Of a DNA stretch of 38,980 bases, positions 32,818 through 38,980 are shown in pieces. Numbering within the stretch: the stretch's first letter is position 1; every line of letters begins with the position of its first letter. This stretch comes from Streptococcus mitis SK597 (lineage in GTDB: Bacteria; Bacillota; Bacilli; Lactobacillales; Streptococcaceae). The notes beneath the pieces are model-generated. The model had not been told where the DNA came from, did not search any database, and saw only the letters and a program-made list of their open reading frames with translations. Made by a program: the position numbers and the translations under genes. The DNA lies in assembly GCF_000148545.1 (NCBI RefSeq), contig NZ_AEDV01000025.1:1-38980 (forward strand), given 5' to 3'.

Positions 32818-33384
32818 ATGAAAAAATGGCAAACATGTGTTCTTGGAGCAGGTTCGCTCCTTTGTTTGACGGCTTGTTCAGGCAAGTCCATGACTAGTGA
32901 ACACCAAATGAAAGATGAAATGAAGATGGAGCAGACAGCTAGTAAAACAAGCGCAGCTAAAGGGAAAGAAGTTGCTGATTTTGAACTGACGGGAGTAGAT
33001 GACAAGACCTACCGCTTGTCTGATTACAAGGGCAAGAAAGTCTATCTCAAATTCTGGGCTTCTTGGTGTTCTATTTGTCTGGCTAGTCTTCCTGACACGG
33101 ATGAAATCGCTAAAGATGCTGGTGATGATTATGTGGTCTTGACAGTAGTGTCTCCTGGACACAAGGGGGAACAAGCAGAAGCAGACTTTAAGAATTGGTA
33201 TAAGGGATTGGATTATAAAACTTTCCCAGTTCTAATTGACTCATCAGGGAAACTTTTGGAAAGTTATGGTGTCCGTTCTTACCCAACTCAAGCCTTTATA
33301 GACAAGGAAGGAAAGCTGGTCAAAACGCAACCTGGTTTTATGGATAAGGATATGATTTTAAAAACATTGAAAGAAATGGGGTAG
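32818..33384 (+). CDS. etrx2: Extracellular thioredoxin-like lipoprotein Etrx2
   Basis: A 188-residue surface lipoprotein, lipobox LTAC (C20), with a flexible linker and a TlpA/ResA-type thioredoxin domain. The redox motif is WASWCSIC (cysteines 84 and 87), with SYPTQAFID holding the cis-proline. It takes electrons from CcdA and passes them to the adjacent methionine sulfoxide reductase. I chose the ATG at 32818, which follows GAGGAAGAAG; the frame is open upstream from a TTG that overlaps ccdA, but this would spoil the signal peptide. Confidence 0.93.
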   Translation: MKKWQTCVLGAGSLLCLTACSGKSMTSEHQMKDEMKMEQTASKTSAAKGKEVADFELTGVDDKTYRLSDYKGKKVYLKFWASWCSICLASLPDTDEIAKDAGDDYVVLTVVSPGHKGEQAEADFKNWYKGLDYKTFPVLIDSSGKLLESYGVRSYPTQAFIDKEGKLVKTQPGFMDKDMILKTLKEMG

Positions 33385-33393
33385 AGAAAGGCC

Positions 33394-34506
33394 ATGAATG
33401 ATAAAGTAAAATTGTTTGTTTTGGCAGGAATCTTTTTCCTAGCCATAAGCGGTTTCTATTTTCTATTGATGCGAAATGCAGGGCAGACAGATAGCTCGCA
33501 AATTGAAAAAGCATCAGTTAGCCAAGGAGGAAAAACAGTGAAAAAAACAGAAGTTAGTAAAGATGCAGACTTGCACGAAATTTATCTAGCTGGAGGTTGT
33601 TTCTGGGGAGTAGAGGAATACTTCTCCCGCGTTCCCGGAGTGACAGATGCCGTTTCAGGTTATGCAAATGGTAGAGGGGAAACAACCAAGTACGAATTGA
33701 TCAACCAAACAGGACATGCGGAGACTGTCCATGTCACCTATGACGCCAATCAAATTTCCCTCAAGGAAATTCTGCTTCATTATTTCCGCATTATCAATCC
33801 AACCAGCAAAAATAAACAAGGAAATGATGTGGGAACCCAGTACCGTACTGGTGTTTATTACACAGATGACAAGGATTTAGAGGTGATTAACCAAGTCTTT
33901 GATGAGGTGGCTAAGAAATACGATCAACCTCTAGCAGTTGAAAAGGAGGCCTTGCAGAATTTCGTGGTGGCTGAAGATTACCACCAAGACTACCTCAAGA
34001 AAAATCCAAATGGCTACTGCCATATCAATGTCAATCAGGCTGCCTATCCCGTCATCGATGCCAGCAAATATCCCAAACCAAGTGATGAAGAATTGAAAAA
34101 GACCTTGTCACCTGAGGAGTATGCAGTCACCCAGAAAAATCAAACAGAACGGGCTTTCTCAAACCGCTACTGGGATAAATTTGAATCGGGCATCTATGTA
34201 GACGTGGCAACTGGCGAACCCCTCTTTTCATCAAAGGATAAGTTTGAGTCTGGTTGCGGTTGGCCTAGTTTTACCCAGCCCATCAGCCCAGATGTTGCCA
34301 CTTACAAGGAAGATAAGTCTTACAATATGACGCGCATGGAAGTGCGGAGCCGAGTTGGAGATTCTCACCTTGGCCATGTCTTTACGGATGGACCACAGGA
34401 CAAGGGTGGCTTGCGCTACTGTATTAATAGTCTCTCTATCCGCTTTATTCCCAAAGACCAAATGGAAGAAAAAGGCTATGCTTATTTACTAGATTATGTC
34501 GATTAA
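33394..34506 (+). CDS. msrAB2: Surface methionine sulfoxide reductase MsrA-MsrB fusion
   Basis: A 370-residue two-domain repair enzyme. The N-terminal helix (about 6-26) anchors it outside the membrane. The MsrA domain holds the catalytic cysteine C69 in [11 protein letters not shown] and reduces S-sulfoxides. The MsrB domain has [15 protein letters not shown] and the catalytic C343 in LRYCINS, and reduces R-sulfoxides. Nine bases separate it from etrx2, which supplies electrons. The cassette protects surface proteins from oxidants, including the peroxide these streptococci make. Its stop codon touches the start of a BOX element. Confidence 0.95.
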   Translation: MNDKVKLFVLAGIFFLAISGFYFLLMRNAGQTDSSQIEKASVSQGGKTVKKTEVSKDADLHEIYLAGGCFWGVEEYFSRVPGVTDAVSGYANGRGETTKYELINQTGHAETVHVTYDANQISLKEILLHYFRIINPTSKNKQGNDVGTQYRTGVYYTDDKDLEVINQVFDEVAKKYDQPLAVEKEALQNFVVAEDYHQDYLKKNPNGYCHINVNQAAYPVIDASKYPKPSDEELKKTLSPEEYAVTQKNQTERAFSNRYWDKFESGIYVDVATGEPLFSSKDKFESGCGWPSFTQPISPDVATYKEDKSYNMTRMEVRSRVGDSHLGHVFTDGPQDKGGLRYCINSLSIRFIPKDQMEEKGYAYLLDYVD

Positions 34507-34656
34507 TACTCTTCGAAAATCTCTTTAAACCACGTCAGCGTCGCCTTACCGTACGCAGATTTACTGACTTCGTCAGTTCTATCCACAACCTCAAAGCTGT
34601 ACTTTGAGCAACCTGTGGCTAGCTTCCTAATTTGCTCTTTGATTTTCATTGAGTAT
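34506..34656. repeat. BOX element (boxA-boxB-boxC type)
   Basis: A 151-bp repeat with terminal inverted ends ATACTC and GAGTAT. The boxA part contains CGTCAGCGTCGCCTTACCGT, close to the complement of the widely used BOXA1R typing primer. The middle contains ACTGACTTCGTCAGT and CTCAAAG/CTTTGAG stems. BOX elements are non-autonomous repeats of pneumococci and relatives that can alter expression of neighbouring genes. One boxB unit seems present. Confidence 0.9.
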
Positions 34657-34690
34657 AAGAAGTCTTTCCTAAGCAGTTAGAGGAGAATTT

Positions 34691-34699
34691 TGCTATACT
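34691..34699 (+). promoter_or_regulatory. Extended -10 promoter of rr09-hk09
   Basis: TGCTATACT (34691-34699), 30 bases before the response-regulator ATG and 35 bases after the BOX element. Confidence 0.5.
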
Positions 34700-34728
34700 G
34701 ATACTAGTAAGTGACAAAGGAGAGAAGC

Positions 34729-35463
34729 ATGACCTACACAATCTTAATCGTAGAAGATGAATATCTGGTAAGACAAGGCTTGACCAAGTTGGTCAATGTA
34801 GCAGCCTACGATATGGAAATCATCGGTCAGGCTGAAAATGGAAGGCAGGCTTGGGAGCTAATTCAAAAGCAGGTGCCAGACATTATTTTAACCGATATCA
34901 ATATGCCTCAGCTAAATGGCATCCAGTTGGCCAGTCTGGTACGAGAAACCTATCCTCAGGTTCATCTAGTTTTTTTGACTGGCTACGATGATTTTGATTA
35001 TGCCTTGTCTGCTGTCAAACTCGGTGTGGATGACTACCTGCTTAAGCCCTTTTCTCGTCAGGATATTGAGGAAATGTTGGGGAAAATCAAGCAAAAGTTG
35101 GACAAGGAAGAGAAAGAAGAGCAGTTACAAGATTTATTGACTAATAGGTTTGAAGGAAATATAGCCCAGAAAATCCAGTCCCATCTGGCTGATAGCCAGT
35201 TTAGTTTAAAGTCTTTGGCCAGTGACTTGGGCTTTAGTCCGACCTATCTGAGTTCCTTGATTAAGAAAGAGTTAGGACTGCCTTTTCAGGATTATCTGGT
35301 GCGAGAACGTGTCAAACAAGCCAAGCTCTTGCTTTTAACTACAGATTTGAAGATTTATGAGATCGCAGAAAAGGTTGGTTTTGAAGATATGAACTATTTT
35401 ACCCAACGCTTTAAGCAGATTGCAGGTGTGACACCTCGTCAGTTTAAGAAGGGGGAAGGTTGA
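34729..35463 (+). CDS. rr09: Response regulator RR09, AraC-type output
   Basis: A 244-residue regulator. The receiver domain has acidic residues at 9-11 (VEDE), the phosphorylated aspartate D56 in LTDINMP and the conserved lysine K106 in DYLLKPF. The output is a pair of AraC-type helix-turn-helices (about 148-244), ending with the signature FEDMNYFTQRFKQIAGVTPRQF. The start is the ATG after AAAGGAGAG; an in-frame GTG at 34711 would include that ribosome site in the gene. The sensor kinase overlaps it by one base. The UPF0340 gene and the zmp protease follow, so they are candidate targets, although this is inferred from position. Confidence 0.93.
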   Translation: MTYTILIVEDEYLVRQGLTKLVNVAAYDMEIIGQAENGRQAWELIQKQVPDIILTDINMPQLNGIQLASLVRETYPQVHLVFLTGYDDFDYALSAVKLGVDDYLLKPFSRQDIEEMLGKIKQKLDKEEKEEQLQDLLTNRFEGNIAQKIQSHLADSQFSLKSLASDLGFSPTYLSSLIKKELGLPFQDYLVRERVKQAKLLLLTTDLKIYEIAEKVGFEDMNYFTQRFKQIAGVTPRQFKKGEG

Positions 35464-37154
35464 TGAAGCGTTCTTCTCTCCTAGTCAGAATGGTTATTTC
35501 CATCTTTCTGGTCTTTCTCATTCTCCTAGCTCTAGTTGGGACTTTCTACTATCAATCTAGTTCATCAGCCATTGAGGCTAGCATTGAGGGCAATAGCCAG
35601 ACGACTATCAGCCAAACTAGCCACTTTATCCAGTCTTATATCAAAAAATTAGAAACCACCTCGACTAGTTTGACCCAGCAGACAGATGTCCTAGCCTATG
35701 CTGAGAATCCCAGTCAAGACAAGGTCAAGGAAATCCGAGATCTATTTTTGACTATCTTGAAGGCAGACCAAGATTTGAAAGCTGTTGTACTGGTGACCAA
35801 ATCTGGTCAGCTCATTTCTACAGATGACACTGTGCAGATGAAAACTTCTTCTGATATGATGGCAGAGGATTGGTACCAAAAGGCTATTCATCAGGGAGCC
35901 ATGCCTGTTTTGACACCAGCTCGTAAATCAGATAGTCAGTGGGTCATTTCTGTCACTCAAGAACTTGTTGATGTAAAGGGAGCTAATCTGGGTGTGCTTC
36001 GTTTGGATATTTCCTATGAAACTCTGGAAGCCTATCTTAACCAGCTTCAGTTGGGTCAGCAGGGCTTTGCCTTCATTATCAATAAAAACCATGAATTTGT
36101 TTATCATCCTCAACACACAGTTTATAGTTCGTCTAGCGAAATGGAGGCCATGAAACCCTATATTGAGACAGGGCAGGGCTATACTCCAGATCACAAATCC
36201 TACGTCAGTCAGGAACAGATTGCAGGAACAGATTGGACGGTTATAGGAGTGTCTTCGCTGGAGAAGTTAGATCAGGTTCGGAGTCAACTTATGTGGACCT
36301 TGCTTGGGGCCAGTGTCACCTCTCTTCTTGCCTGTCTCTGCTTGGTGTGGTTCAGTCTCAAACGCTGGATTGCCCCTTTGAAGGATTTGAGAGAAACCAT
36401 GCTGGAAATTGCTTCTGGTAATCAGAATCTTCGTGCCAAGGAAGCGGGTGCTTATGAACTGAGAGAGGTGACTCGCCAGTTCAATGACATGTTGGATCAA
36501 GTTGATCAACTTATGGCAGATATTCGCAGGCAGGAAGAAGCGACCCGTCAGTACCAACTTCAAGCACTGTCGAGCCAGATTAACCCCCATTTCCTCTATA
36601 ATACCTTGGACACCATCATCTGGATGGCTGAATTTCAGGATAGTCAGCGCGTGGTTCAGGTGACCAAGTCTTTGGCAACCTATTTCCGCTTGGCGCTCAA
36701 TCAAGGCAAGGACTTGATTTCCTTGTCCGACGAAATCAATCATGTCCGTCAGTATCTCTTTATCCAAAAACAACGTTATGGAGATAAACTGGAATACGAG
36801 ATTGCTGAAAATCCTGCCTTTGATCATCTAGTCTTGCCCAAGTTGGTGTTACAACCCTTGGTAGAAAATGCTCTTTATCATGGCATCAAGGAGAAGGAAG
36901 GTCAGGGACATATTAGAGTTTCTGTCCAGAAACAGGATTCGGGCTTGGTCATCCGCATTGAGGATGATGGCGTTGGCTTCCAAGTTGCTGGCGATAGTAG
37001 TCAAAGTCAACTCAAACGTGGTGGAGTTGGTCTTCAAAATGTTGACCAACGGCTCAAACTTCATTTTGGAGCCAATTACCAGATGAAGATCGATTCTGCC
37101 CCTTTAAAGAGTACGACAGTTGAAATATACATAAATAGAATAGAACCTAACTAA
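35463..37154 (+). CDS. hk09: Sensor histidine kinase HK09 (LytS/YesM type)
   Basis: A 563-residue membrane kinase. Helix 1 lies at about 10-30, followed by an extracellular double-Cache-like sensing domain to about 275, helix 2 near 277-298, then a HAMP linker. The phosphorylated histidine is H376 in SSQINPHFLYNTLDTI. The ATPase region shows VENALYHGIKEK, EDDGVGF and GGVGLQNVDQRL. The ATG shares its first base with the end of the regulator stop (TGATG), so the pair is tightly coupled. The ligand is unknown; Cache domains often bind small molecules or peptides. It ends directly at a terminator. Confidence 0.92.
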   Translation: MKRSSLLVRMVISIFLVFLILLALVGTFYYQSSSSAIEASIEGNSQTTISQTSHFIQSYIKKLETTSTSLTQQTDVLAYAENPSQDKVKEIRDLFLTILKADQDLKAVVLVTKSGQLISTDDTVQMKTSSDMMAEDWYQKAIHQGAMPVLTPARKSDSQWVISVTQELVDVKGANLGVLRLDISYETLEAYLNQLQLGQQGFAFIINKNHEFVYHPQHTVYSSSSEMEAMKPYIETGQGYTPDHKSYVSQEQIAGTDWTVIGVSSLEKLDQVRSQLMWTLLGASVTSLLACLCLVWFSLKRWIAPLKDLRETMLEIASGNQNLRAKEAGAYELREVTRQFNDMLDQVDQLMADIRRQEEATRQYQLQALSSQINPHFLYNTLDTIIWMAEFQDSQRVVQVTKSLATYFRLALNQGKDLISLSDEINHVRQYLFIQKQRYGDKLEYEIAENPAFDHLVLPKLVLQPLVENALYHGIKEKEGQGHIRVSVQKQDSGLVIRIEDDGVGFQVAGDSSQSQLKRGGVGLQNVDQRLKLHFGANYQMKIDSAPLKSTTVEIYINRIEPN

Positions 37155-37178
37155 CTCCCAGTCAATTCTGGGAGTTTT
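37153..37178 (+). terminator. Terminator overlapping the hk09 stop codon
   Basis: AACTCCCAG (37153-37161) and CTGGGAGTT (37168-37176) form a perfect nine-base stem with loop TCAATT and TTT after it. It includes the last two bases of the stop codon. Confidence 0.85.
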
Positions 37179-37213
37179 ATGCAGGTTGGAGTAAGATTTT
37201 CAGGTTGTCTATC

Positions 37214-37242
37214 TTGCTAAAAACAAGAAAAAACGATATGAT
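37214..37242 (+). promoter_or_regulatory. Promoter of the UPF0340-zmp transcript
   Basis: TTGCTA (37214-37219), 17 bp, TATGAT (37237-37242). The zmp gene has no separate promoter, so it may depend on this one. Confidence 0.65.
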
Positions 37243-37268
37243 AGATAGTGACAAAAGAGGTATCAAGT

Positions 37269-37832
37269 ATGAAGGAAAAAGACATTCAAAGAGAGACAAG
37301 CCAGATTGTAGAAGATGTATTGGAAAAGGCCAATTTGAAGCAAGGATCTATCTTTGTTTTGGGCCTTTCTTCTAGTGAAGTGATAGGTGGTCAGATTGGC
37401 AAGGAATCCAGCCAAGAAATTGGCGAAATCATTGTGAAGACCATCCTAGATATCCTAGAAGAAAAAGGAATTCATCTAGCTGTTCAAGGTTGTGAACATG
37501 TCAATCGGGCTCTCGTTGTTGAACGTCAGGTTGCAGAGCAGTTTGGTCTGGAAATCGTTAGTGTCCTTCCTACTCTTCATGCAGGAGGTTCGGGTCAGTT
37601 GGCAGCCTTCAAGTTTATGAAGGATCCAGTTGAGGTTGAATTTATCAAGGCTCATGCTGGATTGGATATCGGAGACACTGCAATTGGCATGCATGTCAAG
37701 CATGTTCAGGTTCCGATTCGCCCTCTTTTAAGAGAGATTGGTCATGCCCACGTAACGGCGTTGGCTAGTCGTCCAAAATTAATCGGAGGTGCGCGTGCGC
37801 ATTATCCACAAGATTCTATCAGAAAGTCGTGA
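37269..37832 (+). CDS. UPF0340 (YwlG-like) family protein
   Basis: A 187-residue cytoplasmic protein of the widespread TIGR01440/YwlG family, whose biochemical role is unknown. Recognisable segments are [35 protein letters not shown] and [19 protein letters not shown]. The start at ATG 37269 follows AGAGG; a GTG at 37248 in the same frame is too close to the promoter. The zmp gene starts two bases after its stop (or overlaps it if the GTG at 37829 is used). In pneumococci the same small gene lies between hk09 and zmpB. Confidence 0.88.
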   Translation: MKEKDIQRETSQIVEDVLEKANLKQGSIFVLGLSSSEVIGGQIGKESSQEIGEIIVKTILDILEEKGIHLAVQGCEHVNRALVVERQVAEQFGLEIVSVLPTLHAGGSGQLAAFKFMKDPVEVEFIKAHAGLDIGDTAIGMHVKHVQVPIRPLLREIGHAHVTALASRPKLIGGARAHYPQDSIRKS

Positions 37833-37834
37833 AA

Positions 37835-38980
37835 ATGAGAAAAACAAAACAACAACTAGAAAAAATTACCAAATATTCCATTCGTAAGCTAACTGTTGGG
37901 GTAGGTCCTGTAGCCATCGGGGCCTTCCTTTTTGGTGCCAGTACTCTTTCAGTAGATAAGGTTCAGGCCAATGAAGTTGGTGGTACTCATAGCGTTCATT
38001 ACCGTTATTTGGCGGAGCAGGAATTGACTGAGTCTGAAAAAGTCCTGATTCATCATGAAGTTCCAACAGAATTTCAAGATGATGATATTCTCTATGTAGT
38101 TTATCGCAAGAAGGCGACTAACAGTCAGCAACTTCCCTACACAGGAAGTAAGGAACTTGCTTTGGCAGGTCTTGGCTTGGTAACGGCTTCTCTAGCAGTC
38201 TTTTTGGTGTCCAAAAAAGGTCGTAAAGAGGTTTTAGGTGTTCTCTTGATTAGTTCTTTAGGAGCCAGCACTTTTGTACCTTATGGAACATTTGCGTTTG
38301 AAAATAAAGAATTGCTTTCTTACAACCAAACTATTTCGGCCTCTACCCATGAAGGCTTGGCCGAAGGGATTATCCATATTGATGGTTATGAGTACATTGG
38401 CTACTTCAAGGAAGCAGAACTTCATCCATCAAAACGAGCTTCAGCTGAGAAGCCTCAGTTACCAGTAGAAAAGAAAAGTTCAAAAGAAAATGAGAAAACT
38501 GAAGTCGTTCAAGAAAGACCTGCTGTTGCTCCAGAAACTGTCGTTGAGAAACCTGTAGTAGAGACTCCAGTTGCTCCTGCTGTTGAAGAAAAACCAGTTT
38601 CTGAGAAGCCTCAGGCTAGACAGGAAGAGAGCTTGGTTGAGATTCCTTTTGAAACGGTCACAAGCCCAGATGCGAATCTAGCAGAAGGACAGACTCGTAT
38701 CGTCACAGCCGGAGTAAATGGTCAGCGTCGTCTTGTAACCAAAGTTTCGATGGTCAATGGTCAAGAAGTTAGAGAAGTCATTGAAGACCAAGTGGTTCAA
38801 AATCCTGTGTCGCAAGTCATTGCAGTCGGAACTAAGAAAGAGGTGCAACCTGCCCCAACTCCAGTACCACAAACTGAACCAAGCCACCAAGTAGCTAAAG
38901 GAACCCAAGAGGCAGGCAAAGAAGGTCAAGCGTTAACACAGCCAGAATTGCCAGAAGCTACTGTAGAGTCTAAAGGAACC
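37835..38980 (+). CDS. zmpB: Zinc metalloprotease of the ZmpB/IgA1-protease family, N-terminal part
   Basis: The first 382 codons of a large surface protease that runs off the right edge. The signal sequence has the YSIRK-type motif (KYSIRKLTVGVGPVAIGAFLFG, from residue 13). The sortase motif LPYTG lies near the N-terminus at 100-104 and is followed by two hydrophobic segments (about 106-126 and 132-152). A proline/glutamate-rich spacer (about 203-262) and a G5 domain (about 266-334) come next. This order is specific to streptococcal Zmp/IgA proteases. The catalytic HExxH motif lies beyond the window. The gene name follows the rr09-hk09-UPF0340 context; ZmpA (IgA1 protease) or another paralogue cannot be excluded. 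A GTG at 37829, in frame and overlapping the upstream stop, is an alternative start. Confidence 0.88.
   Translation, partial: MRKTKQQLEKITKYSIRKLTVGVGPVAIGAFLFGASTLSVDKVQANEVGGTHSVHYRYLAEQELTESEKVLIHHEVPTEFQDDDILYVVYRKKATNSQQLPYTGSKELALAGLGLVTASLAVFLVSKKGRKEVLGVLLISSLGASTFVPYGTFAFENKELLSYNQTISASTHEGLAEGIIHIDGYEYIGYFKEAELHPSKRASAEKPQLPVEKKSSKENEKTEVVQERPAVAPETVVEKPVVETPVAPAVEEKPVSEKPQARQEESLVEIPFETVTSPDANLAEGQTRIVTAGVNGQRRLVTKVSMVNGQEVREVIEDQVVQNPVSQVIAVGTKKEVQPAPTPVPQTEPSHQVAKGTQEAGKEGQALTQPELPEATVESKGT

Overview
The window is about 39 kb of chromosomal DNA from a Mitis-group Streptococcus (S. pneumoniae, S. mitis, S. oralis or a close relative). The evidence is a set of gene blocks I recognise from the pneumococcus: murE / MurJ-like flippase / aliB / metB-patB / SNF2 helicase / murC / mltG / greA; pncB-nadE; and ccdA2-etrx2-msrAB2-rr09-hk09-(UPF0340)-zmp. 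A choline-binding protein, a BOX repeat, a lysine-type MurE, a YSIRK signal and sortase motifs agree with this. From memory these blocks are not all adjacent in reference pneumococci, so the order suggests a non-pneumococcal or rearranged relative.

Layout. 1-3151: murE (runs off the left edge, minus strand) and a divergent lipid-flippase gene that share a compact divergent promoter. 3298-8520: aliB, a small PH-like protein behind a long leader, and a metB-patB sulfur amino acid pair. 8521-10397: an AT-rich accessory insertion with a large palindrome, a promoter, a short structured RNA ending in a T tract, an AbiF/Abi_2-type HEPN protein, and a 55-nt 3' fragment of tRNA-Leu(CAA) that looks like an attachment-site scar. 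10398-20277: conserved housekeeping block (SNF2-SWIM helicase, murC, two GNATs, mltG, greA, amino acid permease). 20285-27226: a surface-protein island bounded by two near-identical 31-bp terminator repeats. It holds a divergent Rgg-type regulator, an LPXTG coiled-coil protein with a SEC10/PgrA-like domain, two lipoproteins, a choline-binding protein and a decayed gene. 27230-31133: a GNAT, a decayed HAD hydrolase, a small XRE regulator with its membrane partner, and pncB-nadE. 31132-38980: tandem hairpin repeats, another GNAT, the extracellular methionine-sulfoxide repair cassette, a BOX element, the two-component system 09, a UPF0340 protein and the start of a zinc metalloprotease with an N-terminal sortase motif.

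How the genes work together. MurE, MurC, the flippase and MltG all serve peptidoglycan synthesis. CcdA2, Etrx2 and MsrAB2 form an electron relay that repairs oxidised surface proteins. PncB and NadE turn nicotinate into NAD. RR09/HK09 lies directly upstream of the Zmp protease. The most unusual piece is the RNA-AbiF cassette at 8.7-9.95 kb. Its architecture matches HEPN-RNase toxin plus non-coding RNA systems proposed as relatives of the ancestors of Cas13. The second is the Rgg/surface-protein intergenic region, where two 18-bp palindromes 50 bp apart flank a run of nine G.
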